NCBI GenBank assembly: GCA_905221605.1 | Contig: CAJNDS010002206.1 | Coordinates: forward strand, 77,501 to 139,500 | Direction of reading: 5' to 3' | DNA length: 62,000 nt | From: Symbiodinium natans | Taxonomy: Eukaryota; Sar; Dinophyceae; Suessiales; Symbiodiniaceae | In this document: in pieces, positions 43,105 through 53,870 of the stretch | How positions within the stretch are numbered: the stretch's first letter is position 1 | Layout: the number at the start of each line of letters is the position of its first letter | Made by a program: the position numbers and the translations under genes | Notes under the pieces: model-generated | Databases searched by the model: none | Seen by the model: the letters and a program-made list of their open reading frames with translations, nothing else | Told to the model about the DNA's origin: nothing

Positions 43105-43299
43105 CTGAAAAGCTGAAGCACGTAGCCTCAACGGTCACGTTGAGCACTAGACATGTCACCATGCCTCCAACTCATTGGATATCCTCCGCGCCATCCTTAT
43201 CATCTATCTAGTTGAATATGCTGTATTCTTACATGCCGGGAGGCCCGGCCAAGCCTGAACTATGCTATTGAAGAACTACTGCACATATGACATTGAAGC

Positions 43300-43950
43300 A
43301 AGTAAAGGTGCACTTTCGTGGCCAGGGTGGGTGGAAACACGCCAGTGCGCAACCTAAACCCCAAACATCACAAGTCCCGAATGCTGAAGCCCCCAAGCTC
43401 AAAAAACGCAAAGCGCACCTAACGAGTCTTTACGGCTGCCCTGACCCCCAAGTCCTCTTGACAGTGCTTGGGCCCCAGCCATGTCAGGCCTAGCAGAGGA
43501 AAATTCGGTGTTTCAGGAATTGCAAGGGTTTTAGGGGCTCTTTAGCGCATTTTTGAAGGGTTTGTTGTGTAGGGGTTCATTGCTTTGGAGGTTGTTTAGC
43601 GGCTTACGAGGCAATGGAACCCCTTCTATTCTGCTCGGCCAGCCAACTTTCCAGCTTCTGAGACGTGATGCGGGTCTCCAGTTGGATGTTTTCAGCAATT
43701 CAAGTACACAGTTACATGGGCACCTCGCATAGCATTAGCATGACCCTTTAAAGTGCAGAAATCTGAATCCTCAACATCATCTGTAAACCTTCAGGTTTGG
43801 AATGCAGATCGTCTAGCGATGTGTCACACCGAAATCCAAAACTCTGCGGCCCCACGTATCCGACGCATCCACACAAGACACAACAATCAATTCCAAGGGC
43901 CTAGAGATGTAATTCTCGCCAAAAACCGCAAGGGTGAGAAGTCTATCGAC
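43300..43950. other. No supported gene
   Basis: Short frames at 43287-43493 and 43753-44085 lack support. Confidence 0.35.
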
Positions 43951-43952
43951 TT

Positions 43953-44165
43953 TCAACGGGTTGTAGAGACACGGGCCTCCTGCGCGGCGGACGGCTCCAG
44001 AGCCTCTTCAAGCGCGGTCATAATGCTTTGCTCCCATGCTTCACGAATAAAACGTGTCCGTCGCCATTGTCCTTGCTTCAATTGAACAGACTTGTCATTG
44101 CATTGCTTGGCCTGCATGATGTGCTGCTTCAATTCTTGAAAGTGTATGTGCTGTCTGTGCGGCAA
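43953..44165 (-). CDS. Exon candidate, helical, unknown protein
   Basis: The frame QELKQHIMQAKQCNDKSVQL, RFIREAWEQSIMTALEEALE, PSAAQEARVSTTR is strongly helical with alternating charge, ending in a TAG stop at 43953. Unidentified. Confidence 0.4.
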   Translation of the reverse strand: MPHRQHIHFQELKQHIMQAKQCNDKSVQLKQGQWRRTRFIREAWEQSIMTALEEALEPSAAQEARVSTTR

Positions 44166-44859
44166 TGGCTTGGGCTCCAGCCCGCGCGGCTCCGGTGAGG
44201 GCCGTCGGGGTGGCGGGGGGTCATCATCAAAGTACCTCTCGGCAGTCTGGGGGGGCTGAAGCGCGATGAGGAGGAACCGAGTGGGCAGCTCTCACAGAAG
44301 TTGGAATGGCCCAGGATGGCCCAAAAATGCCCCGAACCAACCTCAAAACCTCAAATTAGCTCGGCAGGCCTGGCCCCTTTGAGTTTTGCCAAGAGGGCCG
44401 CTCCTGCGCCGCTCATGGTAGGGGCCTGCAACATGTGCAACATGTGTGATCTTCGATCAGCTTTCGGACATGTTCAGGTGGTCAGCGCTCTTCGTAGGAT
44501 TTTGTAGGAGCCTCCAGCTTTCGCTGTGGCGTGACCGGTGCCGACACGGGCCGCTTCCTCCTGAGAGCTCCAGGCTTATGAGCTGCGAAAGGTGACCAAC
44601 GCAACTCAATAAAACTACTCAGCTCTTAAGGACCTCGGTGTGTCATTCCCCGAGCCGACAGAGTCGCGACCGGTTACTGCCTGGCACAGCAGTGAGCCAG
44701 GCAGGTGAGCGGAGAGAAGCAGACTAAGCAGGGAAAACAGGTGAAAGAACAACAAACCCAGCCAGCCCTCTGGGTACAGCCATAAAGCCAGCCTATAATC
44801 ACCACTACATCTCTCCAGGGCCAGCGCCCAACTTGAATTGGCCATTGAAATTCATGCCA

Positions 44860-45010
44860 ACAAAACACGAAAGCCTGTCTCGGCCTCGAACTGCGCCTGT
44901 CGCTGCTCAAGAAGCTCGGCATCCCGTTGCCGGAGCCAGGCAATCTGAGGGCACTGCACCAACATCATCAAGCATCGAGTCTACTTCGTAGCCCTGCCAG
45001 GAACTACTAG
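44860..45010 (+). CDS. Exon candidate, weak
   Basis: The frame CLGLELRLSLLKKLGIPLPE, PGNLRALHQHHQASSLLRS runs to a TAG. Leucine-rich helix composition. No other evidence. Confidence 0.25.
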
Positions 45011-45300
45011 GTTGTCGGAAAGCTTGTTGATACTGAGGCTGCTTGAAGCGAGAAGGCCTCCCTGAATCCTGGCACTACTTCTGAGACCCTTAGCCGCAGC
45101 CCTGACCTAGCCCGGCCTGACGGTCATAGACAGTCCTTGGAAGCACACCACTTGCCTGCAGCCGAAGTTTTGCGCGCATCGTACCGGGGTTTCTCAGCCT
45201 TCGGTGTGTTCCATGTGCTTTTTGGTCGGCCGAGACTCAGGGTCAACTGTACACAACTCCTTTCGGCAAGCATCGGCCCAACAGCTCGAGCGTTGCCTGC

Positions 45301-46299
45301 TCAGCGCTTGGTGTAAAAGCTGAAGCCAAAGCTAGCATTGGCCGGCTTGTCGGGAGGGTAGCGTCCATAGCTGAAGCCTGGTTCTCCAAAGTAAAGGAGG
45401 GCTTCTCGCTCCCAACCCTTCTCTGTCAGGAGGGCGTGTGTTGTGTCAGGGTCGGCTGATGGGCTTCCCTTCATAAAGTTCAGCATGAGGTATGACCCCG
45501 GTGAGCTTAAGTCGGAGATTTCCCGGAGCATTGCGTCTACCTCCTCCTTTTTCAGGTACATGATGAGGCCCTCCAGGATCCAGCAGCACACAGTCTCGAC
45601 AAAGTTCACGCCGTGACTGGGCAGGTCCTTCACCGACTCTTTTGCAAAATCCATGGGAACTACTTGGCGCTTGCACACTGGTGAGAGCGCACCTTTCTTG
45701 GCCTCAACTTTCTCGAGGATCCTAGCCTTCCATTCGCAAATGGGCGTCGTGTCCACTTCAACGAAGCTGTCGGCACTGGCCAGGGTCTCCAGCCAAAACG
45801 GGCGTGTATCCAGGCCGGCGCCCAAGTTCAAGATTTGCTTCCTGAGCTTTGAACCCTCTGAAGCCCCTGAGGCCTCACCTTTCTGCTTTTCAAGCCATCT
45901 CGAAAGATGATCGTTAATCAGGCACGTGCGCGCTGCTGTGTACTGAACGTGGCCTTCGAAGCCAAACCCGATGTTATCCGTCGGGTCGAAGATCGCTTTC
46001 AGACCGACGGCCATGCAATCACTTACTCGCTTGCCTACGTTCGCATTGTCGTCTTCGTCGCACATGGCCTTGGCCAGCCAGTCGTCAAACAACCGCTCGG
46101 TTGCTGGTCGTTCCGACTCAAGCTGCCGTTCATACGCAATCATCAATGCAGTCTTCTCAGCAAAAACCATGCCAGTTTTCTCGTCTGGCTTCATGAGCGC
46201 AGCCGACTCATCCATGCCCCATTTTCGCATTGCTGCCTCGTCTCCTCCGAACTGATCGAAGGCTCGCGGGCGGAGAACCACACCACCCGGAGACGACAT
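45301..46299 (-). CDS. SAM-dependent methyltransferase, leucine carboxyl methyltransferase (LCM) family
   Basis: A single 332-codon frame from ATG at 46299 to TGA at 45301. Class I Rossmann features: motif I LNLGAGLDTRPF (residues 157-168), acidic binding residue in FVEVDTTP (179-186), EGLIMYLKKEEVDAML (243-258) and the late strand SSPGSYLMLNF (265-275). An upstream YTAARTCLINDHL (120-132) matches the R-T..D region of the LCM/PPM1 family. Known relatives transfer methyl from S-adenosylmethionine, either to the C-terminal leucine of phosphatase 2A or, in bacterial members, to unknown acceptors. It reads more like the bacterial-type branch than true LCMT1, which is inference. It is intronless among intron-rich neighbours, and no signal peptide is seen. 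Confidence 0.9.
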   Translation of the reverse strand: MSSPGGVVLRPRAFDQFGGDEAAMRKWGMDESAALMKPDEKTGMVFAEKTALMIAYERQLESERPATERLFDDWLAKAMCDEDDNANVGKRVSDCMAVGLKAIFDPTDNIGFGFEGHVQYTAARTCLINDHLSRWLEKQKGEASGASEGSKLRKQILNLGAGLDTRPFWLETLASADSFVEVDTTPICEWKARILEKVEAKKGALSPVCKRQVVPMDFAKESVKDLPSHGVNFVETVCCWILEGLIMYLKKEEVDAMLREISDLSSPGSYLMLNFMKGSPSADPDTTHALLTEKGWEREALLYFGEPGFSYGRYPPDKPANASFGFSFYTKR

Positions 46300-46555
46300 G
46301 TTGCCAAGTGCAGCACTGCGTGATTGAGCGTAGCAGTGACCCTTGAGCCATGAAGTGTGACATCATCGTCGACACGAAAGATCGGCAACCAAAGCAGGCT
46401 GCCTGCTGCAAAAACTGCGATCTCAACAGGGCCTCGCCTTTGCGCAGTTCTCGCTTCGCGGCGTGTGTTCGCACTTCCGAGCCTGGCAAGATGGCTGGAA
46501 CGTGAACTGCCCTGAGATGGACGATGATGGCCAAACGTGCCAGTGCCACTTCGGC

Positions 46556-47196
46556 CTCCTCTTGCAGCGTGCGGAAGATGTGCTCCTGGACGCAAATTGA
46601 ATGCAGCAGTCGGCACGATGGAAATGCAAAGGAAAATCAGTACTGGACTTACTTCGCGCTTGCCTTGCGGATCTCATCTTGCTCCTCTTGCTTGGCCTGG
46701 ATTTACACTCGCATGTCATGTAAGGGCGCATCAGTTAAAGTTGTGGACATGTCGGTTTTTCAACGAACAAACCTTCTGTACTGCCAGAACCAACCACACG
46801 GCGAGGCGCCTCGAACCATGCCTGCTGTTTCTCGTAGAACTCTTTTGCCCGCTCGGGAGTCACGTGGCCTGAGCAATTCTCTATCTGCCCAGAAAACTAG
46901 ACTGCGGTTCGTGGTTCGATGTCGTTCAGCTTGGACTTCCTGGAGTCGTCCAGGGCCAAGAGACAGTGAGTTACCCTTGGGTTTGCAAGCCTTGCTTGTT
47001 CCACGCATTCTATTGCCGCAAGACCTGTTGGAAAGTTGCAGGCCCGAGCTGCAGGGTCCCTCTATGGCAAGCAACACGGCTATTCGCAACTGGAGGGGCC
47101 TTCGGGGTCCGGCCGCTCATCAGAGGCAAGCGAAGCTACCACTGCTCGAAGAGGCTTCCTGCTTGCAGAGCGAGGGTCGGAATTCAGTGTCGCCAT
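46556..47196 (-). CDS. Coiled-coil protein, unknown function, small exons
   Basis: Exons 47196-47100 (MATLNSDPRSASRKPLRAVV, SDERPDPE), 46868-46810 (HVTPERAKEFYEKQQAWFE), 46696-46664 (AKQEEQDEIRK) and 46585 onward (EHIFRTLQEEAEVALARLAI) join in frame through GC-AG introns (donors GAAG|GC, GAG|GC, AAG|GC). The product is charged and helical. The FYEKQQAW and Lys/Glu-rich pattern resembles repetitive coiled-coil proteins of protist cytoskeleton or cilia, but no domain is certain. The 3' end is unresolved and may extend to about 46330. It lies just upstream of the methyltransferase on the same strand. Confidence 0.6.
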
Positions 47197-47660
47197 GCAG
47201 CTTAAAGGGGGGGGAAACCAAGTTAAGCTAATGTTCAGGCCAGGCCTTTCTCCATCAGCTTTCACTAGTCCAACACAAACTCGACGCCCAGCCAACAACT
47301 CCCAAACCAACGCCATGAATTTCAGACGTGAGCTTCTTCGACCCAAACAAACCGCCGGACTCAAAACCTCGGCGACGGGGATGCCGGGGCGGAGCTTGGC
47401 CTGCGGATTCGAGTTTCAGATGCTTTTGGAGGGCTTCGGTTTCATTTCCGTTTCCCCCTAACAGGAATTTACAAGTAGTTTAGCAACAGTTTAACAGCCA
47501 GCCAGCCAGCTTAACAGCAACATGAGCCGTTGAGTGCTTTGGTACAGGGATCAACCCTTCGGCAGGCTGCCGTACAGGAACGATCCAGCCTTTTCGCCCT
47601 CAAGAGGTATAATTTACATGTGCGCTGCGCCCAGCGTGTGCAACAGTATCCAACCGTGTT

Positions 47661-48029
47661 TCAACAACCCAAGAAACCAGACTCCGCGCGAATAAGTATT
47701 CTGGGGTCTCTCGAAAGCGAAGCTGCGAACACAATGCATTGAAGCTGGGGCCTCGAATCCGGCGACCATGCGCTGAGCTTCGGCGTGAAGGGGCACTGAA
47801 GCAGCTCGGACTCGAGCTGGGCCTGCGAAGCGGGTGCTTCGATTCTTTGAGACTCGGCTTTCGGCTTTCTGCCTCCTCGTGCCGCCGCTTCTCCAGCGCG
47901 CGCCTCTCCCACAGGGCCACAGGGCAGTTTGTTTCTCCTGCTGGGGTCTGGTTCTGGGGGTGGTGTGGAGACATTGTATCTTGGGACTGTATAGGCTGCA
48001 CAGGACTGTGGTGAGCTGGGACCTGGCAA
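47661..48029 (-). CDS. Coiled-coil-like candidate with possible frameshift
   Basis: One minus frame reads ALWERRALEKRRHEEAESRK. About 30 codons later the frame one base over reads QAQLESELLQCPFTPKLSAW. The two halves together resemble charged helices followed by a C-F-x-P motif seen in some flagellar coiled-coil proteins. That suggests a one-base indel or a missed junction near 47,830-47,870. Both interpretations are inference. Confidence 0.3.
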   Translation of the reverse strand: MPGPSSPQSCAAYTVPRYNVSTPPPEPDPSRRNKLPCGPVGEARAGEAAARGGRKPKAESQRIEAPASQAQLESELLQCPFTPKLSAWSPDSRPQLQCIVFAASLSRDPRILIRAESGFLGC

Positions 48030-48420
48030 GACATGGAGCTCTCAAGCGCTTTATGGAGCATTACTGGCTGCCCGGTGCCTGGCAATCGACCGCATCCCGC
48101 GCTCAAAGAGACCTATGGGCCAACATTCAGTCAGGCTTCGGTGGCTTTTGTACTTTGGGGTTAACAAGGCGCTCCTTACGTCTGCTTGCGAGCTCGAAGT
48201 GAGAATACTTCTCGAGGTTCGAGGGTCCCTATCAAGCAGGATCCTATCAGGATCCTCATCTCCAGCCCTTTGGCAGGCCTCCTCCGCCCTCGGGCCCCGC
48301 CAGCCACCGAGGGGAGCGCACAGGGTGGTACAGGCGCGGGGAAAAGGAACCTTTCCATGCAGAAGGACACAAACAAGGCTTGCTGCGAACCTTGAGAGGG
48401 GGTAAATGCCCTATAGGTCC

Positions 48421-48800
48421 CTAAGTCAATGAAGTCCTGTTCTGGTCGCATTTGTGAGCCAGGAATTTTGGGGAGACAAAACCAAGAGTGTCTGCATTTC
48501 TTTGCCATTCCAGGCCTATTTCCGCTTGGCACTTGTCTCTGAGCGCTTGTAGCTTCTCTTCGCCTTGAAGCGCAAACTGGCTGTGACTGATGGACCTATG
48601 TGGTGTTGTCAACACGATGTACCGACGGGTGCGGCAGGTGGGGTGCGGAGCCGTTCAGGAACTGCCAAAATACTGTTCCTCATTCAAAACTCTTACGAAT
48701 CCTGTGGTTCTCTCCGGTTCAGGCAAGAGTCGGTATTTCATCCACGCTTCAGATCGTTCCAGCATCGATGGCGGCTTCCCGTGCAAGCCTCTTAAAAGCC
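48421..48800 (-). CDS. Two exon candidates, unknown protein
   Basis: The block about 48780-48700 reads RSEAWMKYRLLPEPERTTGF to a GTAAGA donor. The block about 48610-48421 reads SQFALQGEEKLQALRDKCQA, EIGLEWQRNADTLGFVSPKF to a TAG stop. Same strand and good composition. Not identified. Confidence 0.4.
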
Positions 48801-48964
48801 CAGGCTGATCAGAGAAGCGTCTGCAGTTCAAAGACGGATGATGCAGTAGTATTGTCAGTTGCCATAGTGAATTGGATAAAGCCGTCAATGACACCAGAAC
48901 TGCCACGGAAACCCAGCAGTTTCGCCCATTCTGCCTAGGACGGTCACCGCCCTTGGAGAGTTGC

Positions 48965-49040
48965 GACGGGAGAGCGGAGGCGAGCGTACCGGCGAACGCA
49001 CCGGCGAACGCACCGGTGAGCGCACCGGTGAGCGTGTGGG
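48965..49040 (+). repeat. 12-bp tandem repeat (GAACGCACCGGC)n
   Basis: About five to six copies of a 12-base unit alternating GCGAACGCACCG and GTGAGCGCACCG. The frames crossing it translate to four-residue repeats on either strand. Confidence 0.9.
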
Positions 49041-49277
49041 CGACCGAGTTCGGGCTGTCCTTGGAGAGAGGGCAAGAGTACGACAACAGAAGGTCAGGTG
49101 GACAAACGCCGATCGTTTGCTTGTTATTTTGCTTTATCAGAAGATGACATCTCGACAGGCGCAGAGCTGCTTCCAGACATGAGGTGCAAGAGGTGCAAGC
49201 ACGGATACGGCATGATGTGCACAGCACGATCATTTTTTACACCTTGCTTCACCCAAATCAAGTCCTAACATTCAACA

Positions 49278-49607
49278 TCAGGCCAGGCATGCTGCTGACT
49301 CGAGTTCAAACCCCGAGCTCTCGTTGATTCCAAGCATCTCACTTGGCATTGCGGCTGCTTTGCTGTCAACCATCTCACTATAGCCAAAGCCGCAGGTGGT
49401 GCAGATGCTCGAGCTTCCTGCAGCACATCCAAAGCCACAGAGTGTCACATGGTGTAGTAAGGGCCCCCCACCCCCCTCCCCCTCCCCCACCCCCCCGCCC
49501 CTTCTGGCTCCTCGCTGCCCACAGCGACTGCACACGCGGCGGCGGCCGCAGCGTCGGCAGAAGAGCTCGGCTTGCAAAGCAGATGCTGCGATACATTTTA
49601 GCTCCAT
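49278..49607 (-). CDS. Open frame with paired CxxC motifs, doubtful
   Basis: The minus frame starts MELKCIAASALQAELFCRRC and contains CRRCGRRRVCSRC (CxxC-x5-CxxC), then a G/R tract over a C-rich homopolymer region, then CTTCGFGYSEMVDSKAAAMP. Zinc binding is possible but the G-rich middle is probably non-coding. Other frames are open too. Confidence 0.3.
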   Translation of the reverse strand: MELKCIAASALQAELFCRRCGRRRVCSRCGQRGARRGGGVGEGEGGGGPLLHHVTLCGFGCAAGSSSICTTCGFGYSEMVDSKAAAMPSEMLGINESSGFELESAACLA

Positions 49608-49729
49608 GGCGCCCTTCTGGAGTGGTAGCGTTTGGAGCTTTCATTAAGTTCTTGAGCTTTCAGGGTGTTCTCCAAGAGGTACCAAGACTCTTTCCCGACA
49701 CACCTGTCGTTTGCAGCTTTGCCGGCAGT

Positions 49730-50091
49730 CGATTCTGTTTGGGGCGCCCCAGGCAGCGAGAGAGCTGAAACAAAAAAACCTGGTTCTAAAAAAGGCCGCC
49801 TCGCAACTATGTACCGTGGCAGATGGTAGGCAGCTGCAGGTGCGCAGGAGTAGTAAAAACCTTGTGTCGGGCGCTCAGCTACTTGCAGCTCTGCCACCGA
49901 GTCTTCGGTGAAGATGGTTCCGCAGCCACGGCAGGTGTCTGCAGGTCCGCCTGCATGTTCAATCTACGAGAAGCTCGAGAAGCTATGGGCCATACTCCAA
50001 CAAGACGCGACATCCGAGCACTCTGCGGTCCGCTCGCTGTTCACATTTGGCCGATGTTTGTCTGTGACTGTGAATGCTGCAAGAAATAGGC
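49730..50091 (+). CDS. Two exon candidates, unknown protein
   Basis: The first block, 49730-49837, reads APQAARELKQKNLVLKKAAS and QLCTVADGRQLQ, to CTGCAG|GTGCGC. The second, 49939-50091, follows CACGGCAG and reads IYEKLEKLWAILQQDATSEH, SAVRSLFTFGRCLSVTVNAA, to AATAG|GCGC, an AG|GC donor. The splice contexts agree with other genes here. A minus frame over the first block (49598-49740) is also open. Confidence 0.42.
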
Positions 50092-50339
50092 GCTTAATAC
50101 GCTTGCGTGCAGATGACGTGTGTATGAGCACGTGAGTCACGTGAGCATGTGAGTGCGTGCTGCCAGGCTCATTTTACTCATCCCTGCCTTCTGCCTTGGT
50201 GTCCAGGCTGGAGAGCTGCGCAGCCTCCCGTGAAAACAGTACTCCGATTGCAGGTGGCATGGGACTGCTTAGGCTCACATAGTTCGCCCTTTGGAGAGAT
50301 ATGAACTTGGAGTTGCCTTTCGCATGATATGTCAAGACA

Positions 50340-50753
50340 TCATCCAAAGGTGTCTGCGCCCGAGTGCACTCTGCTCTGTGTAGGACCAGTGTAGGAACTC
50401 CTTGTCGGAACAAAGGCCATTGTGTTCCAGTGCGCGGCGCGCGGGACACTGGCTGAACAATGCGCGCGGCCAATGCAACTTACGCATTTTGCTTCAGCTG
50501 TCCTGACCAAGATCCAAGCTTCGAGTGTGACGGCAAGCGCGGAAGCCAGAAACACTTCGCGCTTCTCAGTATGAACTAGAAACACATATGCAGGCCGACG
50601 CGATGCCCCTATTCCAGTTGCAGTGAAGCAGCGCGAGAAGCTCTGCAACCTACAAGTGGGAAGCAGGCTAGTCTGGCCTCCAGTGTCCTGGCTGGCGTCC
50701 CGGAAGGAGTGAACGGAGCCTGGCTGAAAGTCTGAAAGCATGCATGACAACAC
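50340..50753 (-). CDS. Open frame, unknown protein
   Basis: About 137 codons. The middle (RRPAYVFLVHTEKREVFLAS, ALAVTLEAWILVRTAEAK) looks coding. No motif, and the ends are uncertain. Confidence 0.35.
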   Translation of the reverse strand: MLSCMLSDFQPGSVHSFRDASQDTGGQTSLLPTCRLQSFSRCFTATGIGASRRPAYVFLVHTEKREVFLASALAVTLEAWILVRTAEAKCVSCIGRAHCSASVPRAAHWNTMAFVPTRSSYTGPTQSRVHSGADTFG

Positions 50754-51321
50754 AAGTCGGTTTCTTGATCTCTCACTTGACTACACTGCACCAGTCAAGC
50801 AGCTTGTCAATGAAATCGAATTTTGAATCTCTGGCTTGCTAGTCTGCAAGCATGAAGCATCTCGAACCCGAGACCATCCGAAATCCTTTCCGGAAGGCCA
50901 GCCTAAACTCCGCGATTATATATGCAGGAAAACCGAATTAGACTCGCAATTTATGACGTAAATGCCGATTTCAAGAGTCAAGTCTAAGGATGGCAACTAA
51001 GCGATGCTTGGGATTGCAGCGTGTGGGTGTTTACATCACCTGCATGCCCGACCTTGACAACCGGAGAAAATTACCCAGTGTTGAGCCTACAATAAGCAAC
51101 TGAACCTGACTGTAGTGACCCTACAGAACCTCCCCAACTGCTAGAGTAAAGCCTGTGCACTGTGGCAGCCCTACCTTGCATCTACGACAGTCAAGCCCGA
51201 GCTGCAGCTTTGCTCCGTCGCCGCCCGCTGGGCGGGCGCCGCAGTGGAGATGGCGCGCGGGGTTCCGGTGGTGGCCTGAAGACGGTATTGACATGACTTC
51301 TCGCAACAATATTCAGAAATC

Positions 51322-51480
51322 ATGGAAATGACAACAGAAAATCCGCAAGAGGCCCCGCCCCCAAGTCTCATCAGGACCCGTCCGGCAAACCTTTGTTCAG
51401 ACCCAGCATCAGAACAAATCTTGGGGGCAGTCATTAAAGTGACCCTAACATTGTTGAACCCTGAAGCCTTAAACTTTCAA
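51322..51480 (+). CDS. Exon candidate, weak
   Basis: ATG followed by EMTTENPQEAPPPSLIRTRP, CSDPASEQILGAVIKVTLTL. The frame stays open to 51645 but loses protein character. An antisense frame (51171-51434) is equally long. Confidence 0.25.
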
Positions 51481-51659
51481 AGAATTTCGCCCAGGTGCGG
51501 CTTAGCCGGCTTTGCCGGCACAGCGGGCGACACCAGGGAAGGGTCCAAAGGCCTGCGGAGCCAACTCCCCCACAGCGTGCCATGTTTGGGCCATGTTTGG
51601 GGCTTCAGGGTTTCGGTGGGTTTGGGCAGGGCCGCTTTCCAGTAGCTCTGAGTAATCCT

Positions 51660-52820
51660 GATTTTTGGTTTTGCCAGTGTAGGGGGGGGTCGCACCCCCT
51701 GCACTCAGCATTGCCCTTGTGCACTTCACACAAGATATGCAAACGGCGCCTGGGTGTGCGGCTGTGCCGCCTTGGTGCCTTCCGTGGTGTTGACACCTTG
51801 CGGCTCCAAACCGACTGTTCAGGTCTGTTCACAGGTGGGCGCAGCTAGTTTGCAAGTGCCCTAGGGCCCGGCACCTCTGCGTGGACCTGCTTGAGCTCGG
51901 TATTTCGGAGGCCGAGCTCCACCGTGAAGACTGGCACATCCCCTGAGGTCACATCAGAAAGTGTGGGCATCGTTGAGATCCTGTCTCCCTAGCAAGCTCC
52001 GCAGCATCCTGGCTCTTGCGGACAGAACAGTGGCAGCGGCAGTAACATTGGTCTTCAGGTGAAAGATTCGGCCACGTGCCAGGGCGGTCTAATTCGCACG
52101 TTGCACTGCGTGCAATTCAGCCATGGCACGTCCATCACTTCGGGGCATCGCTCCTTCTCATGGCTACGCTGTGAGCCACGTCACATGCAGGCTTGTGGCT
52201 ATGGACGCGAGCAGAGGTGTGCCAGATAACATGGCTGGACATGTTCGAAGCAGCATCTCAGAACTGATGGCACGCTTCAGACTGATGCGCCAGCCGTCAA
52301 CTTTTTACTACCTGCTTGGGCGGACAGCTGATGGCACGTGTCTTGGGCCAGCTTCTTTCCTTCACGTGGAGATGGGTTTGATTGGGTCTGCCCTGCAATG
52401 TGCACCAGGCATGCGACTTGTGCCACCATCGCAAGCTACTTGGTCCGCCGCTTACGTACCCACGCATAGCAGATTCTTTCCCCCGCTAGTGATGGGGTGG
52501 TCTGCTGTGGGGGTGAAACTGGTGTGGATGAGTGCAATTGAACACAACGAGGCAGATACTCTAGTCACATGTCTTACTTGTGTTCCCACCCTTCGCAACC
52601 CAGCATTGCAGCATGATGTAACTCGAATTCGACCCGGCAAGGCAAGTGTTCAGTTCGAGGCATCATGCTGCTTTGGCCTCCGCTTTCATGTCGCCACCTG
52701 GGGTGGGATTCTCGGCTTCAGGATACTTCAGGATCGAAAGCGCATCGCAGGGGCATGGGGCATGCTACAAAGGATGCATCCGTTGAATTCCCACACAGAA
52801 ATCTCCAAGCCCCTCACCTT
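51660..52820 (+). other. Long open frame of doubtful status
   Basis: A 250-codon plus frame runs 52123-52875, the longest single frame right of the gap apart from the methyltransferase. It has no domain, and its 3' end overlaps a well-supported minus-strand RPF2 exon, so it is not called a gene. Nothing else is seen from 51660 to 52120. Confidence 0.3.
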
Positions 52821-53870
52821 TTGGCGCCTTCGCGGCTCCCTCTTTGAGCGCTTGTGTCAGCTTCCGCTTCTTTGAGGCGCCTTGGGTCAGTGGACAGTTC
52901 AAGTCCTGAGATGAGATGAGGTGAATGAAGTGAATGAAGTGAATGAAGTGAATGAAGTGAATGAAGTGTGGGAGAGCTGAGCTTCCAACCGTGGTGGATG
53001 GTGTGAATTTGATTGAAGTCCTGCTTGCCTGACCGTGCTGCAAAGATCCAGAAGAGCGAATGCGGTAGATAGTGGTTGGCGTGATGAGAAAGTCGGTCCG
53101 CATACACATACAGGCATGCACCCGTGCCTAAGTGGTACCTGCCTATCCTCTTGCCCATGTCGGTCGTCTTCACATTCTTGACCTCCCGCGAGACCGCTAA
53201 AAGAGGTAAATCTCCAACTCTTGAACTCTGCCCTTTGAACTGCTACTGAGAACACAACCACCGCCAACCCCCATAACACAACAAAAGACAAAAGGGCACT
53301 GCTAAGAAATGGGCCCACGGAAGAAAGGGAGCTGTCCACGACATCCAAGCCCTCCCCAAACCCGAACATCATCAGAACACCCACTCATTCCCTACTATTC
53401 CGTTTACATCGAAGTCTCCCTGGCCTTCTTCGGCTTCGCAGCCTTTGGGACTTTGATGGCCTGCTTCCACCGATCCTTGTCGGGCTCCCTGAGGACGCGC
53501 ATGACGAATCCGACTTTGGTGACGAGCAGAAGTGACTGTCGGTAACCGTCTTCTGTCTTATGGCGGGAGCTCTCATGCACTTTAGGGTCCTGCAGTACAC
53601 GCCTTGACTGATTGAACTGGTTTGCACTTCTTGCGATTCGGATTCCCATGGATCTGCGAATCTGGGCTGCTGCCTCGTTCTGTCAATGGTGAGCTGGAAG
53701 GAGGGGCCGAGCTCCTTCATCTCAATGCGAGGAAGCCTACCAGGAACACATCTGTTGGGACAACAGGCTGGGTTCCTAAGCCCCCAATCCGGTCACACTC
53801 GGGGCAGACAAACCTCATCGAGCCTGCTGCCAGATTTTTGCATGAGGAGCCGGTATCTCCTGAACAAGAC
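52821..53870 (-). CDS. RPF2: Ribosome biogenesis factor RPF2 (Brix domain), C-terminal exons
   Basis: Exons 53870-53824 (VLFRRYRLLMQKSGS), 53736-53674 (LPRIEMKELGPSFQLTIDRT), 53488-53425 (EPDKDRWKQAIKVPKAAKPK), 53182-53128 (VKNVKTTDMGKRIGRYHL) and a last block ending at 52821 (DLNCPLTQGASKKRKLTQAL) join in frame. The order R-Y...KSG..PRIE..E.GPS, then K.PK..KPKK.KN....G...GR.H, is the conserved C-terminal region of RPF2. In other eukaryotes RPF2 with RRS1 loads the 5S RNP onto pre-60S particles in the nucleolus. Introns start GC with acceptor AG|G, except that the link into the last block needs an 8-base exon (GCAAGCAG, near 53025) or an unseen junction. The N-terminal Brix exons were not found between 53,871 and 54,400. 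Confidence 0.82.
52918..52970 (+). repeat. 9-bp tandem repeat (GTGAATGAA)n
   Basis: About five to six copies of GTGAATGAA lie a few bases upstream (on the minus strand) of the last RPF2 exon's acceptor, inside the predicted intron. Confidence 0.95.

Noticed and set aside
46524-47231. 235-codon plus-strand frame
   Set aside because: Antisense to four minus-strand exons of the coiled-coil gene that join in phase. The plus frame is Ser/Arg-rich without a domain.
52123-52875. 250-codon plus-strand open frame
   Set aside because: No domain or splice context, and its end is antisense to the last RPF2 exon (52905-52821), which has both splice signals and homology context.
52765-53173. Minus-strand frames with a repeated three-residue histidine motif
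   Set aside because: They read through the 9-bp repeat that lies in an RPF2 intron. The intron is open only because its length is a multiple of three.
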